15,942 nt of DNA from Chloroflexi bacterium UBA4733. Lineage in GTDB: Bacteria; Chloroflexota; UBA4733. The notes under the pieces were generated by a model. The model was not told the DNA's origin, did no database searches, and saw only the letters and a list, made by a program, of their open reading frames with translations. The translations under genes were made by a program, and so were the position numbers. The stretch spans positions 1 through 15,942 of the forward strand of contig DHIZ01000176.1 in assembly GCA_002404055.1 (NCBI GenBank), in the 5' to 3' direction. Below, one piece after another: positions 8,116 through 15,358 of the stretch (the first letter of the stretch is position 1; every line of letters begins with the position of its first letter).

Positions 8116-8144
8116 ATAGTACCAGCAAACCCGGCTGCTGCCTA
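8116..8144 (-). promoter_or_regulatory. possible sigma-70-type promoter for the dehydrogenase gene
   Basis: On the minus strand TAGGCA (8139-8144) and TACTAT (8116-8121) are separated by 17 bases; each matches four of six consensus bases. Transcription would start near 8109, leaving a short leader before the ATG at 8076. The spacer contains a small CAGCA/TGCTG inverted repeat that could be an operator. Read by eye only. Confidence 0.35.
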
Positions 8145-8225
8145 GTCCCCGAACTCGGCTCCCTCGGTAGCATTTTCACTTGAGTTGACACGGCCCACGG
8201 CCTCCCGGAACTGCGCCGCGTCTCT

Positions 8226-9455
8226 TCACGGGCGATCCGGCGCCACGACGCGGTCGGCGGCCCGACGGAGCACCAGCGAGGCGGCGCCGATGCTCCTGGC
8301 GTCGCTGCCCAGGGTCGTCCGGCAGATCTCGACGGCGCCGAACGGTACCGGGAGGGCGTGACGGCGCGCCTCCTCTCGCACCGCGTCGAAGAAGAGGGGC
8401 CCGGCCTCGGCGAGCGGCCCGCCGATGATCAGGCGGTCTGGATTCAGCAGGTTCACGATGGTTGCCGCGGCAAAGCCGATGGAACGACCGCTCTCCAGCA
8501 CCAGGGGCCTGGCGATCACGTCGCCCGCGTTCGCCGCTTCCGCCAGATCCACCGTCGTCAACCGCGTCAGGTCTCCCTGACAACGCGCCCGCAGCAGCGC
8601 GCCCAGGCCGCTGTCGGCACCGAGCCGGCTGCGGGCGCGCTCCAGCAGGGCCATCCCCGAGGCCACCGTATGCAGACAGCCGCGGTTGCCACACTCGCAC
8701 AGCAGTCCGTCCCGCTCTATGGCGATATGGCCCACCTCGCCCGCACTGGAATTAGCGCCCCCATAGATCTCCCCATCCTGCAGGAAGCCGGCTGCGATAC
8801 CGTGACCAACATACAGGTAGACCAGAAACCGCGCGCCGATGCCGGCGCCACGATAGTACTCACCCAGCGCGGCAGCTTTGCTCCGATTGGCGAGTTGGAC
8901 CGGGAGTCCGGTTTGCCTGGCGAGCAGCGCTGCCAGGGGGACATTGTGCCAGTCATAGCCGGCCGCGCCCCGAATGACACCGGAGTCCATATCGACGAGC
9001 CCCGGGGTGGCAAAGCCGAGGCCCAGGATGCGCCCGGGAGGCACGAACGCCGCCAAACGTTGCACGCATGCAGTCGTCGTTTCCAGCACGGCCTGCACAT
9101 CCGTATCAGCAGCGACCCGTCCTTCCCGCTGCACGATCCGGCCATCCAGGTCAGTCAGGACAGCGTGGAGGTCGCGCTCGCCCATTTCGACACCCAGCGC
9201 GAACCAGGCGCTCGGCTCAAAGCGCAGGAGCTGCGGTCGCCGGCCGCCGTTGGACTCGCCGCTGCCGGCGTCAACGAGCACGCCGGCTCGCTGGAGTTCG
9301 TCGGCGATGCCATAGGCCGTGGCGACGCTGAGCCCGGAGCGTTCAACGAGCTCCGGGCGGGAAACCGTCCGTCGCTCCCGCGCGATGGACAGCAGCAGCG
9401 CCCGATTGCCTGTGCGCACATCCTCTACCTGCCGGCGGTTCCCCCGGTCGACCAA
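8226..9455 (-). CDS. ROK-family transcriptional regulator (NagC/XylR type)
   Basis: This 409-residue protein has an N-terminal winged helix-turn-helix (about 13-65, with SRPELVERSGLSVATAYG) and a ROK sugar-sensing domain (about 83-395). The zinc site is present: H243, C253, C255 and C260 in GEVGHIAIERDG and CECGNRGCLH. Two kinase features look lost: the phosphate-loop region reads GVEMGERDL instead of a D-x-G-G/A-T form, and the usual catalytic Asp after Asn is Arg (LANRSKAAALGE, R191). A sensor-repressor rather than a sugar kinase is therefore likely. It starts at TTG with AAGGAG six bases upstream. It is the first gene of the catabolic set on this strand and may control it in response to a sugar ligand. 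Confidence 0.9.
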   Translation of the reverse strand: MVDRGNRRQVEDVRTGNRALLLSIARERRTVSRPELVERSGLSVATAYGIADELQRAGVLVDAGSGESNGGRRPQLLRFEPSAWFALGVEMGERDLHAVLTDLDGRIVQREGRVAADTDVQAVLETTTACVQRLAAFVPPGRILGLGFATPGLVDMDSGVIRGAAGYDWHNVPLAALLARQTGLPVQLANRSKAAALGEYYRGAGIGARFLVYLYVGHGIAAGFLQDGEIYGGANSSAGEVGHIAIERDGLLCECGNRGCLHTVASGMALLERARSRLGADSGLGALLRARCQGDLTRLTTVDLAEAANAGDVIARPLVLESGRSIGFAAATIVNLLNPDRLIIGGPLAEAGPLFFDAVREEARRHALPVPFGAVEICRTTLGSDARSIGAASLVLRRAADRVVAPDRP

Positions 9456-9699
9456 GGTGCGCTCCTTTTCCTTTTACCGATTCTGGACCGACGACACCGG
9501 GCTGCGCTCAAGTATGGGCCGCAATGTCCCGGTCTCGGGTGGTTCGTGGCTTGTCTCCGCCAAGCACACCCGGCAGACCTGTTCGCAGACAGTACGGTAT
9601 ACCACGCAACAACAAGCAAGCGCAGCCGCGTCGGTCCGCTGAATCGGTATCCCCCGCTGCAAACCCGCACGCACGGCGCTATGCTGAGTTCTCCAGTCA
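9456..9699. other. intergenic region between murG and the ROK gene
   Basis: This 244-base gap probably holds the end of the division cluster transcript and the ROK promoter. I see a perfect 8-bp palindrome GGTATACC around 9597-9604 and a bulged stem (CTTG/CAAG with flanking bases) near 9547-9568, but no T-tract terminator and no convincing -35/-10 pair. Frames through it look like shadows. Confidence 0.4.
9462..9467 (-). promoter_or_regulatory. ribosome binding site fixing the TTG start of the ROK gene
   Basis: AAGGAG on the minus strand lies exactly six bases before TTG at 9453-9455, close to ideal spacing. No ATG or GTG in the same frame is better placed before the helix-turn-helix. Confidence 0.7.
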
Positions 9700-10812
9700 T
9701 CAGCGCGCTGAGCGACCGGCAATCGCCACAAGCAGGCGCGCCACGGCGTCTGCGGCCTGTGGACGGCCCAGGGACGCCGCGGCCGCCCCAAGACGAAGGC
9801 GCTGCCCGGAGTCGTTGAGAAGCGCTACGACCTGGTCGCCAAGGGTGCTGGACGTCAGGATATCCTCGCGCAGTACCACCGCAGCACCGATCCTTCGAAA
9901 CGCTTCAGCGTTGATCTCCTGGGGCGACCGGCCAAGGGCAGCAGGCAACGGCACCAGCAGCGCCGCCTTGCCGAGAGCGGCAATTTCCGATAAGGTAGAG
10001 GCCCCGGCTCGGCTGATGACCAGATCGGCGGCGGCCAGGAGGTGCGGCATCTCGTCGTCCACGAAAGCACGCCAGACATAACGCGCAGACAGTCCAGTCG
10101 GCAGGGACAGCGCGGCATTCTGGACAAGGGTCACCGAGCGCTGGCCGCAGAGGTGGACGACCGCGGCGTGCTCCAACACTGCCGGCAGGCATCCCAGGAC
10201 GAGTCGGTTCAGATTCAGTGCCCCCTGGCTGCCCCCTGTCACCAATACGAGCGGCAGGCCGCTGGGCAGATGAAAGCGCTGTCGTGCCAGTTCAGCGTCG
10301 CCATGGTAGATCGCTGCTCGCAACGGATTACCAAGGGCAACCGCTCGCCCATTGGGAAAGCGAGGCAGCGACAGCTCAAACGCTACGACAACCTGCCGGG
10401 CGAACGGCGCGATCAAGCGGTTGGCGAGGTTCGGTTCCACGTCCTGCTGCAAGGCTAGCAGCGGCCGGCCAGTGACCCGGCTCGCCACGCCGGCCGGCAC
10501 TGCCACGAAGCCGCCGCAGGTGAGGATGGCGTCCGGTTCCAGGCGGCGCACCAGCGCTGTAGCCTCGACCAGGCCGATGGGAATGCGCAACAGGTTGGTC
10601 AGCGTCTCCTTGCCGACGAATCGGTTGAGCTTGCCGGCCCGGATCGTGTGCAACCGGATGCCGGCGGCTGGCGCCAGACGCTCCTCGATGCTACCCCGCG
10701 CGCCCAACCAATCGAGTTGAACATCGGGCGCTAGCCGACGAACCGCTTCCGCCACTGCCAGCCCCGGGAAGACGTGTCCACCTGACCCACCACCGGCCAG
10801 CAAGAGGCGCAC
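9700..10812 (-). CDS. murG: MurG-type UDP-GlcNAc transferase
   Basis: This 370-residue GT28/GT-B glycosyltransferase would add GlcNAc to undecaprenyl-PP-MurNAc-pentapeptide, forming lipid II at the inner membrane face. Seen are the N-terminal GGGSGGHVFP loop (7-16), TCGGFVAVPAG (98-108), the VTGGSQGA loop (191-198), SRAGASTLSE (267-276, E276 expected to bind the sugar nucleotide) and QEINAE (298-303). The usual HEQN segment reads LQQD (121-124) followed by VEPNLANRL, so two residues commonly considered important differ (E to Q, N to D). Start is GTG, three bases after the ftsW stop, with no strong ribosome site, pointing to translational coupling. Position after ftsW supports murG, although a related GT28 enzyme cannot be fully excluded. 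Confidence 0.88.
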   Translation of the reverse strand: MRLLLAGGGSGGHVFPGLAVAEAVRRLAPDVQLDWLGARGSIEERLAPAAGIRLHTIRAGKLNRFVGKETLTNLLRIPIGLVEATALVRRLEPDAILTCGGFVAVPAGVASRVTGRPLLALQQDVEPNLANRLIAPFARQVVVAFELSLPRFPNGRAVALGNPLRAAIYHGDAELARQRFHLPSGLPLVLVTGGSQGALNLNRLVLGCLPAVLEHAAVVHLCGQRSVTLVQNAALSLPTGLSARYVWRAFVDDEMPHLLAAADLVISRAGASTLSEIAALGKAALLVPLPAALGRSPQEINAEAFRRIGAAVVLREDILTSSTLGDQVVALLNDSGQRLRLGAAAASLGRPQAADAVARLLVAIAGRSAR

Positions 10813-10815
10813 CGG

Positions 10816-12075
10816 TCAGGACCGATGCCGGCTGCTGTGCATGGCGCTGATCGCCGGTCTCGCGCGGCCGACACGGCTGCCTGGCGGTCCGCCGACCGGG
10901 CGGTGTACCAGCTTGCGGGTCACCGGTCGATCGGCGGCAGCAACAGTGTTAGGCACGGCCTGAGCGCCGATGTTGAGGAGGATGCCCACGCCCGCCATGC
11001 AGACGATCAGCGAGGAGCCGCCATAGCTGATAAATGGCAAGGGAACACCGGTAAAGGGAATGCTGGACGACACTGCTGCGATGTTGATGAACGCCTGCGC
11101 GACGAGGCTAGACGTGATGCCGGTCGCCACCAATGCTCCAAACTGATCCGGCGCGTCACGCGCAATGGTGAGACCCCGCCAGGCAAGGGCCACAAAGAGC
11201 AGGATCACCGCGACGCAACCGGCAAAGCCGAGTTCCTCGCCCACGATGGCAAATATGCTGTCGGTGTGGGGGGCCGGCAGGTAACTGAACTTCTGGCGGC
11301 TGGCCCCGAGTCCCAGCCCGAAGAGTCCGCCGGAGCCCAGCGCGATGAGCGCTTGCTGCACCTGGTAGGCAACACCCTGGGCGTTCTTGATGGCCAGGGG
11401 ATTCAAGAAGGTCGTGAAGCGACTGAAGCGGTACGGTGATACCTCGGTCAGCAACGCCACGATGCCCCCGCCCGCTCCCAGGAGCACAGGGAAGAGGAGC
11501 AGGTTGGCGCCGGCCGCAAAATACAGGACGAAGCCGGTCGCGGCAACGATTATCGACGTACCGAGGTCAGGCTCGGCGACGATCAGCGCCACAGGCAGCG
11601 CAATCAGCAGGACGCAGTGGACAAGGCCACGCTTAAACTCCCGTGCCCGCCGCACGTCGCGCGCGAACATGCCGCTCAGCAAGAGCACAAGCGCCACCTT
11701 CATCAGCTCGCTCGGTTGCAACTGGCCGAAGATGCCGGCCTGAATCCAGCGCTTCGCCCCGCCGGCGTGATGTCCCATCACCAGGACCGCCACCAGCAGC
11801 AGCAGGCTCATTGCATAGAGCGGCTTACCAGCGATCATGAGCCGTTGATACGGTACCCGCGACAGCCCGACCAGCGCGACGACGCCGATGAGGAAGAAGA
11901 TAATCTGGCGAATAAAGAAGTACGTCTCATTGTGGTGCAGGTCGACCGCCACGGCGACGCTCGCGCTGTAGACCATCACCAGCCCCAGGGAGACCAGCGC
12001 CGCGCTAATGCTGATCAGGGCCGGGTCAAAACGCCACCACCCCGGTTGTGCCAACAACTCCGCAGGACGCTTCAT
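10816..12075 (-). CDS. ftsW: FtsW/SEDS peptidoglycan glycosyltransferase
   Basis: This 419-residue SEDS-family membrane protein polymerises lipid II at the division septum with a class B penicillin-binding protein. About ten hydrophobic segments are visible from residue 20 to 375, followed by a basic tail (about 380-419). Family motifs are GGAKRWI (105-111), QPSELMK (120-126), HTDSIFAIVGEE (270-281, with D272 matching the essential SEDS aspartate) and the signature PLPFISYGGSS (345-355). The ATG at 12075 is chosen because the first transmembrane region follows closely and GAGG lies seven bases upstream; the open frame further back to 12276 is only overlap with murD. It is placed between murD and murG, the usual dcw order, which supports FtsW over RodA. 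Confidence 0.93.
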   Translation of the reverse strand: MKRPAELLAQPGWWRFDPALISISAALVSLGLVMVYSASVAVAVDLHHNETYFFIRQIIFFLIGVVALVGLSRVPYQRLMIAGKPLYAMSLLLLVAVLVMGHHAGGAKRWIQAGIFGQLQPSELMKVALVLLLSGMFARDVRRAREFKRGLVHCVLLIALPVALIVAEPDLGTSIIVAATGFVLYFAAGANLLLFPVLLGAGGGIVALLTEVSPYRFSRFTTFLNPLAIKNAQGVAYQVQQALIALGSGGLFGLGLGASRQKFSYLPAPHTDSIFAIVGEELGFAGCVAVILLFVALAWRGLTIARDAPDQFGALVATGITSSLVAQAFINIAAVSSSIPFTGVPLPFISYGGSSLIVCMAGVGILLNIGAQAVPNTVAAADRPVTRKLVHRPVGGPPGSRVGRARPAISAMHSSRHRS

Positions 12076-12094
12076 GCGCTTCCCTCGTCCGCTT

Positions 12095-13495
12095 CTAGCA
12101 AGGCTCGAAATCCGCTGATGCCGCGACCAGCGCTGCAAACCGGTCGCCGCGAGCCGCAAAGTCGACAAACTGGTCAAAGCTCGTGCAACCCGGCGAGAGC
12201 AACACAGCGTCGCCGGGCTGCGCCGCGCCAATTGCCGCCTGGACAGCGTCGTCGAAATGTGGCTCCTCAACCACACCTGGTAACACCCCCACCTGTTCGG
12301 CTGCGGCTGCCAGCGCTCCCCGAATGAGGCCCCGCGCTTCGCCCGTCAGGACGACGGTGTGCGCCTGCCGGCATAGCGTCCGCGCCGCTTCCGACCAGGG
12401 AAGGTGCTTGTCGCGGCCGCCGGCGATAATGACCAGCGGCTCAGCAAATGAACGCAGCGCCGTCAGCAGCCGCTCCGGCGTCGAGGCGATGGAGTCATCA
12501 TAAAAGCTGGCGCCACGGATGGCGCCAACGAGTTGCAGGCGGTGTTCAACCCCCTTGAAGGAGGCGATTACGGCGGCCATGGCGCCATCGGTAGCTCCGG
12601 CTCGCCGGGCCGCCAACGCCGCCGCCAGCACGTTCTCCTGATTGTGGCGCCCGCGCAACTGCAGTGCCGCCAACGGAGCGATCCGGCGTACTGTACCGTG
12701 CTGGCGCAGAACGAAGTGGGTATCAAGGACGAAGGCGGCGTCACCGTCTGGCACGGGTTCCTCAACGCTGAACCAGCCGACCAGGGCCGGAGTGCCGGCG
12801 GCGAACGAGCGCACCTGGGAGTCGGCGGCGTTCAGCACTGCCCAGTCGGCGGGGTGCTGCTTCGCCACGATTTGGCGCTTGGCCGCCGCGTACTCCTCCA
12901 TACTGCCGTGGCGATCGAGGTGGTTCGGCGTCAGGTTGGTGACGACAGCGCCGTGCGGACTGCATTGCAGCGGCTGCAGTTGAAAGCTGGAGAGCTCCAT
13001 CACCACGGTGTGTTGGGGCGTCAACTGCGGGAGCACACCCAGCAGCGGCCTGCCGATATTGCCGCCTACGATGACCGGGCGGCCTGACCGTTCCAGCATC
13101 TCGCCCAGCATCGTCGTCGTCGTCGTCTTGCCGGCACTGCCGGTGACACCGATGATGGGCACTGGACAGCGCTGGAAGAACAGTTCGACTTCGCTCGACA
13201 GGGCGATGCCGCGTCGCACAGCTTCTTGCAGAACAGGCAAGGTGCGGGGGATCACCGGACTGACGAAGATGTGGTCGCTCCAGCTCAGGACGCGGTCGGC
13301 GTCGTGCCCACCGAGATTGAGTTGGACAGGCAGTCCCGCGATACGGGCGAGGCTTTCGCCATGTTCGGCGGCCGGCAGGCGATCGCTGACCAGGATATCC
13401 GCGCCTTCGCCGGCCAGGAAGCGAACCAGGGATACCCCTTCGCGTCGCCCAAAGCCGAAGACCGTGACCCGTCGTCCCGCCAGGTCGCCGGTCAC
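12095..13495 (-). CDS. murD: UDP-N-acetylmuramoyl-L-alanine:D-glutamate ligase
   Basis: This 466-residue cytoplasmic Mur ligase would add D-glutamate to UDP-MurNAc-L-Ala using ATP. The N-terminal nucleotide-binding region is FGFGRREGVS (13-22). The central ATPase has the P-loop GVTGSAGKTTT (116-126, K123), TNLTPNHLDRHGS (186-198), the probable carbamylated lysine K206 and an RHNQENV motif. The C-terminal domain has DDSIASTPE, where most MurD proteins have D-S/T-K-A-T-N, then GGRDKHLPW and SPGCTSFDQF. MurD fits best because of these last motifs and the ftsW neighbour. GTG start overlaps the ftsL-like stop as GTGA. Five consecutive ACG threonine codons follow the P-loop lysine. Confidence 0.92.
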   Translation of the reverse strand: MTGDLAGRRVTVFGFGRREGVSLVRFLAGEGADILVSDRLPAAEHGESLARIAGLPVQLNLGGHDADRVLSWSDHIFVSPVIPRTLPVLQEAVRRGIALSSEVELFFQRCPVPIIGVTGSAGKTTTTTMLGEMLERSGRPVIVGGNIGRPLLGVLPQLTPQHTVVMELSSFQLQPLQCSPHGAVVTNLTPNHLDRHGSMEEYAAAKRQIVAKQHPADWAVLNAADSQVRSFAAGTPALVGWFSVEEPVPDGDAAFVLDTHFVLRQHGTVRRIAPLAALQLRGRHNQENVLAAALAARRAGATDGAMAAVIASFKGVEHRLQLVGAIRGASFYDDSIASTPERLLTALRSFAEPLVIIAGGRDKHLPWSEAARTLCRQAHTVVLTGEARGLIRGALAAAAEQVGVLPGVVEEPHFDDAVQAAIGAAQPGDAVLLSPGCTSFDQFVDFAARGDRFAALVAASADFEPC

Positions 13496-14007
13496 GGCTG
13501 CGCTCGCGCCAGCGTTGGCGGCGGCGCCACCGTGTCCACAACGGGCGGTAGGTCGATATATGTCGTGGTTGAAGGCTGTACCGGCACCATGCCTTGCGCG
13601 TCAGCTTCGGTTTGGATGCGCTGCAACGCCTCCAACTGGTCGAGTTGCACCTTGAGATCGCTCTGCGTGCGCAGGAGTGAGCTCTGTTCGTTCTGCAGCG
13701 TGTTGATCTCATAGGTCATCAGCGCCGCCTTGTTGTCTTCCGTCAGATACAGCGTTGCCAGTAGCGCGATCAGGGCGCAGGCCACCGCCATCATCAAGAA
13801 CGGCTCGGATCGGCGGACCAACCGGACGCCACGGGAGCGTGGCCGCTGGAGGATAGGCGGCGGTCGGCGCACTACGGGGGCCGGTTGCTGACCAGTTCCA
13901 CCGTGGCTTCGGCGTAGCGGCAACCTCCAGCCAGGCCGGACCGGGAGAGTCGGCGCGGACAACGCCGTCGCGGTGCGGCTGCCACCGCGGATACCTACTT
14001 GTTGCAT
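13492..14007 (-). CDS. ftsL: FtsL-like single-pass division protein
   Basis: This 171-residue protein has the FtsL layout: a basic, Pro/Arg-rich cytoplasmic N-terminus (1-68), one membrane segment (about 70-88, FLMMAVACALIALLATLYL), a coiled-coil-like stretch (about 93-136) rich in Leu, Gln and Glu, and a Pro/Thr-rich extracellular tail. FtsL sequences diverge strongly, so the name rests on topology and on its place directly after rsmH. FtsL links FtsB/FtsQ to septal peptidoglycan synthesis. The ATG at 14007 has GGAGGGGG seven bases upstream and lies 13 bases inside the rsmH gene; the open frame upstream is shadow. Its stop overlaps the murD start. The penicillin-binding protein gene ftsI that normally follows is absent. 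Confidence 0.78.
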   Translation of the reverse strand: MQQVGIRGGSRTATALSAPTLPVRPGWRLPLRRSHGGTGQQPAPVVRRPPPILQRPRSRGVRLVRRSEPFLMMAVACALIALLATLYLTEDNKAALMTYEINTLQNEQSSLLRTQSDLKVQLDQLEALQRIQTEADAQGMVPVQPSTTTYIDLPPVVDTVAPPPTLARAQP

Positions 14008-15026
14008 AGCGCGACCCCCTCCAACCGCTCCACTGCCCGCAGCTTGGCGCTGCGCGCGCGCGGATTGTGCAGTATCTCGTCGGCGCCGGGCGTTCGCGGC
14101 TTGCGCCATAGGACACGGACCTCGGGCCGGTGCCCGCACCGACACTCCGGCAACTCCGGCGGGCAGAGGCATGCCGCGGCCGCCCGCGCAAACTGTTGCT
14201 TGACGATGCGGTCCTCCAGAGAATGAAAGGAGATGACGGCCAGTCGACCACCCGGTTTAAGTAAGGCGATCGCCCGCGGCAGGACGCGCTCAAGTTGACC
14301 CAGTTCATCATTCACGGCGATGCGTAAGGCCTGGAAGGTGCGCGTCGCCGGGTCGATGGCTGCGCCGTGCCTGCCGCCGACAGCGCTCCAGACGGCCTGG
14401 TGCAACTGTCCGGTGGTTCGTAGCGGCGTCGCAGTGCGTCGCCTGGCGATCTCGCGTGCTATGCGACGTGCCGCCGGCTCTTCACCAAAACGAAATAACA
14501 GAGCAGCGAGGTCGGCTTTGGACGTTTCCGCCAGGATGTCGGCGGCCGTCGGGGTGGCGGCGTCCTGGTCCAGACGCATGTCGAGCGGCTCGTCACGTTG
14601 GAAGGAAAAGCCGCGGCCGGTCCCCGCAAGTTGCAGCGAGGAGAAACCCAGGTCGAGCAGGATGCCGTCGACGGCCGTCCAGCCGAGGGAAACAGCGACG
14701 TTCGCGAGCGAATCGAAGGCAGCGTGGACGAGGATGGCCCGCTCGGCGAAGGGAGCCAGACGGTGGCCGGCATACGACAGCGTTGCTGCGTCACGGTCGA
14801 GACCCAGCAGCAAGCCATCCGGGAACGAGTGCTCAAGGATGGCCGTGGCGTGACCCGCGCCACCGATGGTGCCGTCTATATACCGACCGCCACGCCGTGG
14901 AGCCAATGCCTCCAGCGTTTCGGCCAGGAGGACCGGCACATGTACCGGGGTGGGCAATGGCGGCGACGTGGCTACCATTGGCGGTTCCAGGAGGGTGTTC
15001 ATGGCCGGAGTATACCGCCGGCTCAT
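13995..15026 (-). CDS. rsmH: 16S rRNA (cytosine1402-N4)-methyltransferase RsmH (MraW)
   Basis: This 343-residue SAM-dependent enzyme methylates N4 of C1402 in the ribosomal P site. Family signatures are HVPVLLAETLEAL (29-41), the SAM loop DGTIGGAGHA (51-60), GLDRD (75-79), DLGFSSLQL (125-133), FSFQRDEPLDMRLD (140-153), RTFQALRIAVNDEL (229-242) and ISFHSLEDR (265-273). A Cys cluster C286/C288/C295/C297 lies in the region where many RsmH proteins carry one. The ATG at 15026 has AGAGGGG just upstream; an ATG at 15002 with a TATACT box six bases before it is an alternative, conceivably leaderless. It begins the division cluster; no mraZ precedes it. Confidence 0.95.
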   Translation of the reverse strand: MSRRYTPAMNTLLEPPMVATSPPLPTPVHVPVLLAETLEALAPRRGGRYIDGTIGGAGHATAILEHSFPDGLLLGLDRDAATLSYAGHRLAPFAERAILVHAAFDSLANVAVSLGWTAVDGILLDLGFSSLQLAGTGRGFSFQRDEPLDMRLDQDAATPTAADILAETSKADLAALLFRFGEEPAARRIAREIARRRTATPLRTTGQLHQAVWSAVGGRHGAAIDPATRTFQALRIAVNDELGQLERVLPRAIALLKPGGRLAVISFHSLEDRIVKQQFARAAAACLCPPELPECRCGHRPEVRVLWRKPRTPGADEILHNPRARSAKLRAVERLEGVALCNK

Positions 15027-15082
15027 CGCCCCTCTGGACGTCCCACGCCGGAGCGTTACAGCGATAGACCTGATGGTACTAA

Positions 15083-15102
15083 GCGCAATAATTGCAATGC
15101 GC
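15083..15102. repeat. AT-rich nested palindrome upstream of rsmH
   Basis: GCAAT-A-ATTGC (15085-15095) is a perfect inverted repeat with a one-base centre, nested in a wider GCGCA...TGCGC pair (15083-15087 and 15098-15102). It sits about 60-75 bases upstream of the rsmH start in an unusually AT-rich patch and may be an operator or part of the promoter region. I could not find a convincing -35/-10 pair. Confidence 0.45.
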
Positions 15103-15122
15103 CTTACTGCGCCTGTCCGTTG

Positions 15123-15326
15123 TCACTCCAGCAGCGGGCGAATTTGGCGCCACCAGGACTCTGCCAGTTCGGCATGGCCGGCATCCGAGGGATGAAAGCC
15201 GTCCCGCGCCACGAGTGCCGGATCGGTCAGGATCCGACTCATCGGCAGGTTGACGAGCGTCGCCCCGTAGGTCGGCACGGGCCACAGCACGATCTTCCCA
15301 GCGTGGTCATGACCGGCTATGGTATG
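15123..15326 (-). pseudogene. SGNH/GDSL hydrolase, C-terminal remnant
   Basis: The minus-strand frame between TAG at 15327-15329 and TGA at 15123-15125 encodes about 67 residues with KIVLWPVPTYG, then VARDGFHPSDAGHAELAES and a terminal WRQIRPLLE. DGFHPSDAGHA is the last conserved block of SGNH/GDSL esterases, carrying the catalytic Asp-His pair. The nucleophile Ser and oxyanion-hole blocks, some 130 or more residues, are missing, replaced by the promoter region of the plus-strand gene at 15359. It lies on the same strand and upstream of rsmH. Non-functional remnant; recognised from the motif, not by search. Confidence 0.7.
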
Positions 15327-15328
15327 CT
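15320..15328 (+). promoter_or_regulatory. possible extended -10 promoter element
   Basis: TGGTATGCT fits the extended -10 form TGnTATnnT (TATGCT at 15323-15328) about 30 bases before the TTG start at 15359. No matching -35 box was found, which extended -10 promoters can tolerate. Confidence 0.35.
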
Positions 15329-15346
15329 AAGCCGCTACACGACATT

Positions 15347-15353
15347 GGGAGAG
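15347..15353 (+). promoter_or_regulatory. ribosome binding site fixing a TTG start
   Basis: GGGAGAG lies five bases before TTG at 15359-15361. It is the only well-placed start for the acidic protein and supports the unusual codon. Confidence 0.55.
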
Positions 15354-15358
15354 TCAGT

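Noticed and set aside
8185..8190. TTGACA on the plus strand as a -35 promoter box
   Set aside because: No -10-like sequence at proper distance and no plus-strand gene follows.
8358..9818. 486-codon plus-strand open frame opposite the ROK gene
   Set aside because: It is antisense to a gene with clear ROK motifs, runs into murG, and its product has no recognisable domain; high-GC antisense artefact.
11617..12327. 236-codon plus-strand frame over ftsW/murD
   Set aside because: Gln/Arg-rich shadow of two firmly identified genes.
13111..13127. Trinucleotide repeat as a mobile or regulatory repeat
   Set aside because: It lies within murD and encodes the threonines after the P-loop lysine, so coding constraint explains most of it.
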